NCBI RefSeq assembly: GCF_012328925.1
Contig: NZ_JAAXLS010000001.1
Coordinates: 186,001 to 250,000, forward strand
Length of the DNA: 64,000 nucleotides
DNA from: Amycolatopsis acididurans
Lineage (GTDB): Bacteria; Actinomycetota; Actinomycetes; Mycobacteriales; Pseudonocardiaceae
Direction of reading: 5' to 3'
Shown: piece by piece, positions 41,399-49,142 of the stretch
Numbering within the stretch: position 1 is the first letter of the stretch
How the letters are laid out: the number at the start of each line of letters is the position of its first letter
Notes under the pieces: model-generated
The model's database searches: none
What the model was told of the DNA's origin: nothing
The model's input: only the letters and a program-made list of their open reading frames with translations
Position numbers and translations under genes: made by a program

Positions 41399-42249
41399 TC
41401 ACCGGTTTCGTCGGGCTGGGGAACATGGGGGCCGCGCTGGCCGCGAACCTGGTGGGAGCCGGCCACTCCGTGATCGCGCACGACGCGCTGGGCCCGGATC
41501 GCGCACCCGTGGGTAGTTCGTACGCGTCCACTGTGGAAGACCTCGCGCGCGCGGCGGATGCCGTGGTGTTCAGCCTCCCCGATGGCAAGGCATCGGAGCA
41601 GGTGGCCCGCGAGATCATCGCCACCGGCGACCGTCGGGTCCGCTACATTGTGGACACCTCGACCATCGGGGTGACCGCGGCGCGGACCGTCGCTGCGCTG
41701 CTCGACGGCATCGGTTACGTCGACGCGCCGGTGTCGGGAGGGGTCGCCGGGGCGCGGGCGCGCACACTGGCGGTGATGTACAGCGGCAGTGATGCCGACT
41801 GTGCCGCCGTGGCACCGGTACTGGCGGGGCTGAGCGACCGCACACACTGGGTCGGCGACCGGCCGGGGATGGCGCAGGCGCTGAAGCTGGCCAACAACTT
41901 CCTCTCCGCCACGGCGCTTGCCGCCACGAGCGAGGCGGTCGCGTTCGGGACGGCGGCCGGCCTGGACATGTCCACGATGCTGACCGTGCTCGATGGATCC
42001 AGCGGCCGAAACGGCGCGACCGGCGACAAGTTCCCGAACCACGTGCTGACCGGGCGCTACGCGTCGGGTTTCACGAACTCCCTGATGAGCAAGGATGTCC
42101 GGCTGTATCTGAACGCGGTCGCCGACCAGGGCGGGCGGGCTCCGGTCGCGCAGGCGATCACGTCGGTGTGGGAGGGGTTCGCGGCGGCGGAGCCCGGCGC
42201 TGACTTCACCCGTATCTATCCGTATGTGGAGGGTGGCGACAATGGCTGA
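41395..42249 (+). CDS. 3-hydroxyisobutyrate-dehydrogenase-like NAD(P)-dependent oxidoreductase
   Basis: The 284-residue beta-hydroxyacid dehydrogenase has the N-terminal dinucleotide motif FVGLGNMGAALAANLV, the substrate loop VDAPVSGGVAGA and the catalytic Lys in ALKLANNFLSATALA. A GGGAG ribosome binding site precedes the ATG. It overlaps the downstream reductase start by eight bases. It would oxidise a beta-hydroxy acid or reduce the matching semialdehyde in the pathway. Confidence 0.83.
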   Translation: MITGFVGLGNMGAALAANLVGAGHSVIAHDALGPDRAPVGSSYASTVEDLARAADAVVFSLPDGKASEQVAREIIATGDRRVRYIVDTSTIGVTAARTVAALLDGIGYVDAPVSGGVAGARARTLAVMYSGSDADCAAVAPVLAGLSDRTHWVGDRPGMAQALKLANNFLSATALAATSEAVAFGTAAGLDMSTMLTVLDGSSGRNGATGDKFPNHVLTGRYASGFTNSLMSKDVRLYLNAVADQGGRAPVAQAITSVWEGFAAAEPGADFTRIYPYVEGGDNG

Positions 42250-43291
42250 CCACAACGACGTCCGGTGGGAGCACGGTTACCATCCCCTGCGGGTCAGGAA
42301 GATCGTGCGGGAGACCGCCGACACCAGCTCGTACGTGCTCGACGTGACCGAGGAGCTGCGGGAGCTGTTCCGCTACCGGCCCGGCCAGTTCTGCACGTTC
42401 CGGGTCCGCATCGGTGACCGGGAGCTGCTGCGCTCGTACTCGATGTCCAGCGCCCCCGGCATCGACGCCGATCTCACGGTCACGGTCAAACGCGTACCGG
42501 AGGGCACTGTTTCGAACTGGTTCAACGACACCGTTTCCGAAGGTGACGTGCTGGAGGCGACCAAACCCGGTGGCGTGTTCTGCCCGCGCGAGGGCGACCA
42601 TCCCGTGGTGGCCTTCTGCGGGGGAAGCGGGATCACGCCGGTGCTCTCGATCGCGAAGCACGTGCTGGCCCGCACCGAGCGGGCGGTGCGGTTGTTCTAC
42701 GCCAACCGGGACGCCGGCTCGGTGATCTTCGACGAGGAACTGCGGCGCCTGGGGGAGCGCTATCCCGGGCGCCTGCGGGTGGTGCGCCACTACGACGCCG
42801 AGTCCGGTCATCCCGACAAAACAGCGGTGACCGGGTTCGTCGGCGCCGAGGTGAACGCGGAGTTCTACATCTGCGGGCCCGCGCCGTTCATGGAACTGGT
42901 GGAGCACTCGCTGCTGGGGCTGGGCATCGCACCGGCGCGGATCCTGATCGAACGCTTCGGCGACGGCGGGCCCGCCGAGGACAGCGCCGGCGACGGGCAG
43001 CGGGAAACACCCGAGTCGGTCACGATCATCCTCAACGGCAAGAAACAGACCGTGCCCTACCAGCCGGGGGACACGGTGCTGGAAACCGCGCGCCGCGGCG
43101 GCATGCAGCCGCCGTTCTCGTGCGAGGCGGGCAACTGCGCGACGTGCATGGGACTGCTGCGGGCGGGCTCGGCGACCATGCGCGCCAACAACGCACTGGA
43201 ACCGGACGAAGTGGCGGAAGGCTGGATCCTGACCTGCCAAGCGCTGCCCGAAGGACCCGAACCACTCACCGTCGAGTACGAAGCGTTCTAG
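42242..43291 (+). CDS. FNR-type oxygenase reductase with C-terminal 2Fe-2S domain (KshB/PaaE-like)
   Basis: The 349-residue protein has the FAD motif RSYSMSSAP, the NAD(P)H motif FCGGSGITPVLSI and a C-terminal plant-type ferredoxin domain with CEAGNCATC and a fourth Cys in LTCQALP. This domain order is that of KshB and PaaE, reductases of Rieske or diiron oxygenases. The best local partner is the Rieske oxygenase alpha subunit encoded divergently at 45.9-47.2 kb. Last gene of the operon starting at 38251, closed by a hairpin. Confidence 0.87.
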   Translation: MADHNDVRWEHGYHPLRVRKIVRETADTSSYVLDVTEELRELFRYRPGQFCTFRVRIGDRELLRSYSMSSAPGIDADLTVTVKRVPEGTVSNWFNDTVSEGDVLEATKPGGVFCPREGDHPVVAFCGGSGITPVLSIAKHVLARTERAVRLFYANRDAGSVIFDEELRRLGERYPGRLRVVRHYDAESGHPDKTAVTGFVGAEVNAEFYICGPAPFMELVEHSLLGLGIAPARILIERFGDGGPAEDSAGDGQRETPESVTIILNGKKQTVPYQPGDTVLETARRGGMQPPFSCEAGNCATCMGLLRAGSATMRANNALEPDEVAEGWILTCQALPEGPEPLTVEYEAF

Positions 43292-43305
43292 GAGGAACCA
43301 TGCCC

Positions 43306-43338
43306 AGGCCTGGCGCTCCCCACCGGAGCGCCAGGCCT
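43306..43338. terminator. Bidirectional hairpin between convergent operons
   Basis: A perfect 14-bp stem (AGGCCTGGCGCTCC at 43306-43319 and its complement at 43325-43338) has a five-base loop. No T tract follows, but the place between convergent operons supports a terminator. Confidence 0.7.
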
Positions 43339-43350
43339 CATGCTGCCCGG

Positions 43351-43536
43351 CTACTGCGCGGTGATGGCGCGCTCGGGGCAGGACTCGGCGGCGGAGCGCA
43401 CCCGCTCGGCCAGCTCGGCCGGTATCTCCGCCTTCGCCACCGCATAGCCGTCGTCGGTCAGGGTGAAGACCTCGGGACAGGCCGAGCAGCACACCCCGTG
43501 CCCGCGGCAGCGTTCGTCGTCGACGGTGACCCTCAT
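43351..43536 (-). CDS. P450-type ferredoxin (3Fe-4S or 4Fe-4S)
   Basis: The 61-residue ferredoxin has the cluster motif CRGHGVCCSACPEVF near the N-terminus and SCPERAI near the C-terminus. The CxxHxxC spacing with one late CP Cys fits the 3Fe-4S ferredoxins that serve actinobacterial P450s; two extra cysteines (CCSAC) leave 4Fe-4S possible. Its ATG overlaps the P450 stop codon (ATGA), so it is the dedicated electron carrier for that P450. Confidence 0.88.
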   Translation of the reverse strand: MRVTVDDERCRGHGVCCSACPEVFTLTDDGYAVAKAEIPAELAERVRSAAESCPERAITAQ

Positions 43537-44804
43537 ACGGTGAACTCCAGGTTGAGATGCGTCAGGCCGCGCAGGATGAACGTCGGCAGGTACGAGTAGC
43601 GGCGGTCGTCGCCGGGGCCGTGCCGCTCCTCGGAGATACGGATGTCGCTGGTCCGGTCCAGCAGCCGCTCGATCGCCACCCGAGCCTCCGCGCGCGCCAG
43701 CGGAGCGCCGGGGCAGGTGTGGATGCCGCGCCCGAAGGCGACGTGCCGCCGTGCGTTCGGGCGCGTGATGTCGAAGGTGTCCGGATTGTCGAACTGGCGC
43801 GGATCCCGGTTCGCCGCACCGTTGAGCACCATGACCGTCGTCCCGGCGGGTACCGGCACGTCGCCGATCGTCGTGGCCACTTTGGACAGCCGGAAGTCCC
43901 CCTTGATGGGGCTTTCGAATCGCAGCACCTCTTCGACGAAGTTCGGGATCCGGTCCCGCTCCCGCCGCAGCCGTGCCTGCAGGTCCGGGTTCTCCGCGAT
44001 GATCTTCAGCGCGTTGCTCAGCAGCCGGACGGTCGTCTCCTGGCCCGCGGAGAACAGGTTCGACGCGACCCGCGTGACGTCGATGACGTCGGGCAGCGAA
44101 CCGTCCGGGAAGGTCGCGGTCGCGAGCCCGGTCAGCACGTCCGCGCGTGGTTCGCGCCGCCGGTCCTGGATGTAGGTGCCGAACTGGTTGTAGAGGAACT
44201 CCAGCGGGTTGTGCGACATGGCTTCGTCGGTGCTGCCGATGGTGCCGCCCGAACCCGGCCGTCCCTGCAGCCGCGCCGCGAACTCGTCCCGGTCCTCCTC
44301 GGGCACGCCGAGCAGGTCGGCGATCACCAGCAGCGTGAACGGTCCCGCGAACTGGCGGATGAACTCGCCGGAACCGCCCTCCAGCAGCGCGTCCAGCTGC
44401 CCGTCGCACAGCCGCCACATCGCGGCCTCGTTCTCCTTGAGCCGCTTGGGCGTGATCAGCCGCATCAGCAGCGCGCGGTGATCGGTGTGCGCGGGCGGGT
44501 CGAGTGTGGGCAGCTGGTCGTTGAACGGAAGCTCGTCGCGATGCTTCTCGATCAGTCCGGTGACGTCGTCGCCCTCCAGTGGCACCGGGAAACCGGGGAA
44601 CGGGCCGGTCACCGAGATGCAGGAGGAGAACGTCTCGGCGTCGCCGAAGACTCCGACCGCCTCGTCGTAGCCCGTCACCATCATCACGTCGTGATGCGGT
44701 TCCCGGTGCACCGGGCACTTGCCGCGCAGCGCCTCGTAATACGGATAGGGATCGGCGACGAGTTCCTCGCCGCGGAAGAAGTCGAGCGCCTCGTAGTCGG
44801 TCAC
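43533..44804 (-). CDS. Cytochrome P450 of the catabolic locus
   Basis: The 423-residue P450 has the I-helix motif SAGQETT, the ExxR motif EEVLRFES and the heme motif FGRGIHTCPGAPLARAE. The GTG at 44804 is chosen because GAAGGGA lies upstream. It is encoded with its ferredoxin, a short-chain dehydrogenase and a Rieske oxygenase. Given the neighbouring 6-oxocamphor-hydrolase-like gene, hydroxylation of an alicyclic carbon followed by oxidation to a ketone (by the adjacent dehydrogenase) is the likely role; the substrate is unknown. Confidence 0.9.
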   Translation of the reverse strand: MTDYEALDFFRGEELVADPYPYYEALRGKCPVHREPHHDVMMVTGYDEAVGVFGDAETFSSCISVTGPFPGFPVPLEGDDVTGLIEKHRDELPFNDQLPTLDPPAHTDHRALLMRLITPKRLKENEAAMWRLCDGQLDALLEGGSGEFIRQFAGPFTLLVIADLLGVPEEDRDEFAARLQGRPGSGGTIGSTDEAMSHNPLEFLYNQFGTYIQDRRREPRADVLTGLATATFPDGSLPDVIDVTRVASNLFSAGQETTVRLLSNALKIIAENPDLQARLRRERDRIPNFVEEVLRFESPIKGDFRLSKVATTIGDVPVPAGTTVMVLNGAANRDPRQFDNPDTFDITRPNARRHVAFGRGIHTCPGAPLARAEARVAIERLLDRTSDIRISEERHGPGDDRRYSYLPTFILRGLTHLNLEFTV

Positions 44805-44826
44805 CGTCGTCCCTTCGGTTGTGCGG

Positions 44827-45582
44827 TCAGGTGTTGCGGCCACCGTTGACGCCGATCACCTGGCCGGTGATGTAGCCGGCGTCCTCGGAGACCAGGAACG
44901 CGCACGCCGCCGCGATGTCCTCGGGCTTGCCGGGGCGCCGCACGGGCGTGAGATCCGCGTGGTGATCGACGGTGCCGCCGAGCAGGCCGTGCTCCTCGGA
45001 CTTGCGCAGCATCGGGGTGTCCACGAAGCCGGGCGGGATCGTGTTGACCGTGATGCCCTCGGGGCCCAGCTCCAGCGCGAGCGATTTGGTGAGCCCGATC
45101 AGTCCCGCTTTCGACGCGACGTAGTGCGTCATGTACTGCTGGCCGGACTGGGCGCTGGAGGAGGAGATGTTGACGATCCGCCCCCAGCCCGCCTCGATCA
45201 TGTCGGGCACCAGCGCCTGACAGAAGTAGAAGGGGCCGGACAGGTTCACCGCCATGATCCGGTCCCAGATCTCGTCGGTGATGTGCAGGAACTTCTTGAA
45301 GCCGGTCAGGCCCGCGTTGTTCACCAGCACCTGTACCGCGCCCAGCGTGCGGTGCACCTGCTGGACCACGTCGTCGACCTGAGAACGCTCGGACACGTCG
45401 ACGCCGCCGTAGGCGAAGGCCTGGTGGCCCTTGGCGTTGATGCCCTCGGCCACCCGTTCGGCCGAGTCCGTGTCGAGGTCGACGATGGCGATGGTGAGCC
45501 CGTCCTCGGCCAGGCGGTGCGCGATCGCCCGCCCGATGCCCGAACCGCCTCCGGTGACCAGCGCTGTGCGTTGTGCCGTCAT
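44827..45582 (-). CDS. Short-chain dehydrogenase/reductase
   Basis: The 251-residue SDR has the cofactor motif TGGGSGIGRAIA, NNAG in LVNNAGLTG, the catalytic Ser in NISSSSAQ, YVASK (Tyr and Lys) and the C-terminal ITGQVIGVNGG. Asp37 in IVDLDTD suggests NAD preference. It lies 13 bases from the upstream gene and 22 before the P450, so it probably oxidises the alcohol made by that P450. Confidence 0.87.
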   Translation of the reverse strand: MTAQRTALVTGGGSGIGRAIAHRLAEDGLTIAIVDLDTDSAERVAEGINAKGHQAFAYGGVDVSERSQVDDVVQQVHRTLGAVQVLVNNAGLTGFKKFLHITDEIWDRIMAVNLSGPFYFCQALVPDMIEAGWGRIVNISSSSAQSGQQYMTHYVASKAGLIGLTKSLALELGPEGITVNTIPPGFVDTPMLRKSEEHGLLGGTVDHHADLTPVRRPGKPEDIAAACAFLVSEDAGYITGQVIGVNGGRNT

Positions 45583-45595
45583 GCTTTCCGTCTCC

Positions 45596-45925
45596 TCACA
45601 CCGCCGGTTCGGCGACGGTGTCGAAGAAGGCCGCGCCGGAGTCGGGGATTCTGGGCTGTTTGAACACGTTCACCGGGTAGGCGACGAGAATGAGCGAGTA
45701 CAGCAGGCGCAGCAACCTGGTGGCCTCCTCGGGCAGCTCCCGCAGGTCGAGTTCGTTGAGATAGGCGATCGCCTCCTCGGCCCTCGGCGCGATCGCGTCG
45801 TAGAAGACGCCCAGCTCGTCGATCGTCTTGGCCAGCCGCGTGTCGTAGCGCTCCTGGCGGGTGGGCTTGGCCCAGTCGTCCACGAACGGCTCCAGCTCGC
45901 GGAAGGGTTCGGGCAGGATGCTCAT
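45596..45925 (-). CDS. Small helical protein coupled to the Rieske oxygenase
   Basis: The 109-residue product (MSILPEPFRELEPFVDDWA start) is predicted mainly alpha-helical, with EEAIAYLNELDLRELPEEAT and ATRLLRLLYSLILVAYPVNVF. Its ATG overlaps the stop of the Rieske gene (bases 45922-45925) and has an AGGAG site. No ring-hydroxylating beta subunit is present, so this may be an accessory or small second subunit of the oxygenase; it has no similarity to the known NTF2-like beta subunits that I can see. Confidence 0.6.
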   Translation of the reverse strand: MSILPEPFRELEPFVDDWAKPTRQERYDTRLAKTIDELGVFYDAIAPRAEEAIAYLNELDLRELPEEATRLLRLLYSLILVAYPVNVFKQPRIPDSGAAFFDTVAEPAV

Positions 45926-47208
45926 GGCTGCTCCTGGTACGCGGCGACGGCGTCGCGGATGACCTTGTGGAAGTTGCGGATCAGCAGTTCCTGGTCGGAG
46001 AGATGGAACGTGCGCTGCGCCCGGGTCGCGAGCGCGGAGTGTGTCGCCTCGACCGTGTTGGAGTCCTGCATCGCGAACTCGATCGTGCTGTCGGCGACGA
46101 GTTCCTGCGCGAGCCGCTCGGCGGCGTCGCGCGGTTCCGGGAAGTAGATGTCCAGCTCGTAGGTGTGCGAATCGACCGATTCCGGCCAGTACTGGTAGGT
46201 GATGTAGTAGTTGCGCGCCCACATCTGCACCGAGAAGTTCGGGAACATCCAGAACGAGTCGTTGCCCCACGAGCGGATCCGGCCCTTGTTCATCGCCTCC
46301 GGCAGCGCTCCGACGTCGGGGACGTCGTCCGGGCCGAACAGGCCGGCGCGGAACAGCTTGTAGATCCACTTCTGGTCGCGCCTGGCGGGCCCGAGCGTGC
46401 CCGGTTCCCTCGGCGGCAGCGGCGGCGGTCCCGGCACCGAGGTCAGCATGTGCGGTGCGAAGACGTCGTAATGGTAGGAGTCCACCGGCGGCACGAGCTT
46501 CTCCGCTTTGGACACGTCCGGGTCGATGAACCGCCCGTGCACGTACGGCGGGTGGTACCACTCGAGCACCGCGTCGATGGACAGCTTCCAGTTGCCCTTG
46601 ATCCGGGTGCGGTAGCCGAATCGCTGCGTCATCCGGTCGAACGGGTAGCTCTCCAGTTCCAGGAACCGGTCGCCGAGGAAATTCGCGAGCGGTTCGGCGT
46701 CGGCGGCGAAGTTCACGAAGATGAAGCCCGCCCACAGTTCACAGTGGACCTTCGGCATGGCCAGCGTGCTCTTGTCGAGGTCGAAGAACTGGTCTTCGTT
46801 GGTGACGTGTGTGACGCGGCCGTCCAGCCCGTAGCGCCAGCCGTGGTATTTGCACGAGAACTCGCGGCAGATACCCCTGGTCTCCTCGGCGGGGTGCTCC
46901 TGCCACACGACCTTGTTGCCGCGGTGCGCGCAGACGTTGTGGAACGCGGCGACGCCGCCGCCGGGCCGGCGGACGATCACGATCGAACCGAGACCCGGCA
47001 GGTCACGGGTGAAGTAGCTACCCGTGCGCGGGATCTGCTCGATGCGGCCGACCTTGAGCCAGCTCCGCCGGAACACGGCCTCGCGCTCGGCCTCGAAGAA
47101 CTCCTGGGAAATGGAGTCCTCGTAGCTCACGGGGGCGGTGCCCAGCTCCGGATAGCGCGGAGTGAACTTGCCTTTCCCCGTGGCGAGCCGGTCCTGGATG
47201 CCCGTCAT
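45922..47208 (-). CDS. Rieske oxygenase alpha subunit
   Basis: The 428-residue protein has the Rieske 2Fe-2S motif (CAHRGN, then CKYHGW) at about residues 93-125, and the mononuclear iron site in DAVLEWYHPPYVH (two His ligands) with a likely third acidic ligand in AMQDSNTVEATH. It resembles ring-hydroxylating dioxygenase alpha subunits, but no beta-subunit gene is nearby. Electrons probably come from the FNR-type reductase at 42.2 kb. It heads an operon with a small helical protein, an SDR, a P450 and its ferredoxin. Confidence 0.88.
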   Translation of the reverse strand: MTGIQDRLATGKGKFTPRYPELGTAPVSYEDSISQEFFEAEREAVFRRSWLKVGRIEQIPRTGSYFTRDLPGLGSIVIVRRPGGGVAAFHNVCAHRGNKVVWQEHPAEETRGICREFSCKYHGWRYGLDGRVTHVTNEDQFFDLDKSTLAMPKVHCELWAGFIFVNFAADAEPLANFLGDRFLELESYPFDRMTQRFGYRTRIKGNWKLSIDAVLEWYHPPYVHGRFIDPDVSKAEKLVPPVDSYHYDVFAPHMLTSVPGPPPLPPREPGTLGPARRDQKWIYKLFRAGLFGPDDVPDVGALPEAMNKGRIRSWGNDSFWMFPNFSVQMWARNYYITYQYWPESVDSHTYELDIYFPEPRDAAERLAQELVADSTIEFAMQDSNTVEATHSALATRAQRTFHLSDQELLIRNFHKVIRDAVAAYQEQP

Positions 47209-47261
47209 GGTCCTGGCCCCTCTTCTTCCGGATCTCGATCCTAGCTACGTTCTCTCTTGTT

Positions 47262-47276
47262 GAGAATGCTGTTTCC
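47262..47276. promoter_or_regulatory. Partial GAGAAT-N3-ATTCTC site upstream of the Rieske operon
   Basis: GAGAATGCTGTTTCC keeps one perfect half of the locus palindrome and a weak second half. It lies 54 bases upstream of the Rieske gene start, in a gap of only 73 bases. Confidence 0.4.
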
Positions 47277-47281
47277 GTCGA

Positions 47282-48139
47282 TCAGCTCGACCACGGTTTG
47301 GCATCCCATGCCCGGTCCAGCGGTTCCATGCCGCCACCGAACGGGAAGAAGCCGCGCTGGGCGTAGGTCTCCAGCGCCGTTCCACGCTCCAGATCGTCGA
47401 GGAACGCGCGCTTGAGCGGATGGGTGAACAGCTGGCGCGTGTAGCGCAGCACCAGCGGCGGCCGTTTCGCGATCTCGTGCGCGAGCTCCCAGGCGCGCTC
47501 CAGCAGCGTGTCCTTCGGATGCACCTCGGCGACCGCGCCCCAGTCCAGTGCCTCCTGGGCGGTGAGCTTCTTGCCGGTGAGCAGCAGGTAGCGGCCGCGG
47601 TTGGCGCCGACCAGGTAGGGCCAGATGACGTGCTGGCCGTCGCCGGGCACCATGCCGCGCGGGAAGTGGGACACGTCCTGGAACCACGCGTCCTCGGAGG
47701 CGAGCACGATGTCGCCCATCAGCGGGACCTCGGAGTGGATGTTGCACGGCCCGTTGACGGCGCTGATCATCGGCACGTCGACGCTGAGCACGTTGAACTG
47801 CAGATTGCGGTTGTACCAGGCCTTCTCGTCGAGCTTGTGCAGCCCGCGCTCGCCCGGCATGGCCTGGTAGAGCGGTTCCTCCGGCGGTCTGCCGTCGGGC
47901 AGCAGGCCCCAGTCCGCGTTGTAGTTCTCGCCGGTGCCGGTGTGGATCAGGACTTTGATCTCCCGGTCGCCCGCGACGTCGGCGAAGGCGTCGGCCATCT
48001 CGTCGTGCGCCTTCCAGTCCCACACGAGGCTGCCGCCGTTCGTATGGCACCGCATGAGCAGCACGCCGTCCTCGCTCAACTCGAACTCGTAGTTGGCGTA
48101 GGCGTTCTTGTACTCGCTGTACCGCGTGCGCTTGACCAT
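47282..48139 (-). CDS. Crotonase-fold beta-diketone hydrolase, 6-oxocamphor-hydrolase-like
   Basis: The 285-residue protein matches, from memory, Rhodococcus 6-oxocamphor hydrolase over long stretches: SLVWDWKAHDEM, the oxyanion region VLIHTGTGENYN, VNGPCNIHSEVPLMGDIVLA, DVSHFPRGMVPGDGQHV and GANRGRYLLLTGKKLTA. Active-site residues corresponding to His122, His145 and Asp154 of that enzyme are present (NIHSE, VSHFP, PGDG). It therefore probably cleaves a C-C bond of a non-enolisable cyclic beta-diketone by retro-Claisen hydrolysis. It does not use CoA esters if this assignment holds. An SD GGAAGG precedes the ATG. Confidence 0.82.
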   Translation of the reverse strand: MVKRTRYSEYKNAYANYEFELSEDGVLLMRCHTNGGSLVWDWKAHDEMADAFADVAGDREIKVLIHTGTGENYNADWGLLPDGRPPEEPLYQAMPGERGLHKLDEKAWYNRNLQFNVLSVDVPMISAVNGPCNIHSEVPLMGDIVLASEDAWFQDVSHFPRGMVPGDGQHVIWPYLVGANRGRYLLLTGKKLTAQEALDWGAVAEVHPKDTLLERAWELAHEIAKRPPLVLRYTRQLFTHPLKRAFLDDLERGTALETYAQRGFFPFGGGMEPLDRAWDAKPWSS

Positions 48140-48159
48140 CCCCGACCTTCCGTCGCAAC

Positions 48160-48195
48160 GAGAATACCATTCTCGTTCAAGAACATGATATTCTC
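48160..48195. promoter_or_regulatory. Two GAGAAT-N3-ATTCTC operators in a divergent promoter
   Basis: GAGAATACCATTCTC (48160-48174) is a perfect palindrome, and GAACATGATATTCTC (48181-48195) a near copy. The -10-like TATTCT lies at the same offset inside each: on the minus strand at 48166-48161 for the hydrolase gene, and on the plus strand at 48189-48194, ending six bases before the GTG of the F420-type gene (leaderless). Confidence 0.75.
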
Positions 48196-48200
48196 AAGAG

Positions 48201-49142
48201 GTGACGAGCTTTCGTTTCGCGGTACAGGCGACCAAGGCCCGGTCCGCGGCCGAATGGCGCGACCTCGCCCGCAAGGTCGAGGCTGCCGGTTTCGCCACGT
48301 TGTTCCTCGCCGACCACTACCTGGGCAAGGGGCCGGTGAGCCGGGAGGCGAGCCAGCCGCCGCAGCATCTGGCACCGGTCGCCGCGATGGCGACCGCCGC
48401 CGCGGTCACCGGGACGCTGCGCGTGGGGTGCCGGGTGTTCTGCGCCGACTACCACGTGCCCGCCGTGCTGGTGAAGGAAGCCGTGACGATCGACCTGCTC
48501 TCGGACGGGCGGCTGGAGTTCGGCATCGGCGCCGGGTGGAGCGAACCGGAGTACCGCGCGATCGGCCTGCCGTTCGAGGCGGGCAACCGCCGCGTCGCGA
48601 AGCTGGCCGAGGTCGTCGCACTGTTCAAGGCGCACTGCACGGGCGAGGAACTGGCGCACAAGGGCGAGTTCGTGACCGCGTACGGCTACGCGGGCCTGCC
48701 GCTGCCCGCGCGGCGCCCGCGTCCGCCCATCATGATCGGCGGCGCGCGCGAGCGGGTGCTCTCGCTGGCGGCACGGGAGGCGGACGTGGTCAGCATCTCC
48801 AACGTGCCGTTCACACCGGACGCGCACGAAGAAGCGGTGCGGCGCCTGGGTTTCGTGCGCGAGGCCGCGGGCGAGCGGTTCGCGGAGCTGGAGATCGAGA
48901 GCTCACCGTTCTTCACCGAGGTGACCGGCGACCCGGAGGCCGCGCTCGAGCGGGTCGCCGGAATGGTGCGCGTGGCGCCCGGCGAGCTACGCGACCACCC
49001 CAACGTGCTGATCGGCCCGGCGGAGGAGATCGTGGACCGGCTCGAGGAGCGCAGGCAGACCCACGGCGTGAACTACGTGACCGTGCCACAGTCCCAAGTG
49101 GACGACTTCGCGCCCGTCGTGGAGCGCCTCACCGGACGGTGA
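48201..49142 (+). CDS. LLM-class F420-dependent oxidoreductase (MSMEG_2516-like)
   Basis: The 313-residue protein has the luciferase-like TIM-barrel pattern (FRFAVQATKARSAAEWRDLA, LFLADHYLG, RLEFGIGAGWSEPEYRAIG, PIMIGGARERVL). The opening residues and length fit the F420 family typified by MSMEG_2516. Such enzymes perform hydride transfer with F420 or act as flavin monooxygenases. The GTG start is directly preceded by a -10 box, so the message is probably leaderless. Its 3' end overlaps the convergent SDR gene by 14 bases. Confidence 0.83.
   Translation: MTSFRFAVQATKARSAAEWRDLARKVEAAGFATLFLADHYLGKGPVSREASQPPQHLAPVAAMATAAAVTGTLRVGCRVFCADYHVPAVLVKEAVTIDLLSDGRLEFGIGAGWSEPEYRAIGLPFEAGNRRVAKLAEVVALFKAHCTGEELAHKGEFVTAYGYAGLPLPARRPRPPIMIGGARERVLSLAAREADVVSISNVPFTPDAHEEAVRRLGFVREAAGERFAELEIESSPFFTEVTGDPEAALERVAGMVRVAPGELRDHPNVLIGPAEEIVDRLEERRQTHGVNYVTVPQSQVDDFAPVVERLTGR

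Noticed and set aside
38251..43291. Reading the locus as the standard cholesterol cluster
   Set aside because: Heteromeric FadE pairs and a KshB-like reductase are present, but the defining ring-degradation genes (kstD, hsaA-D, mce4) are absent and the operator differs from the KstR motif found at 5-8 kb.
43300..43599. Frame with a strong ribosome binding site starting at 43300
   Set aside because: It runs antisense through the ferredoxin gene and has no recognisable domain; kept only as a finding about a possible scar.
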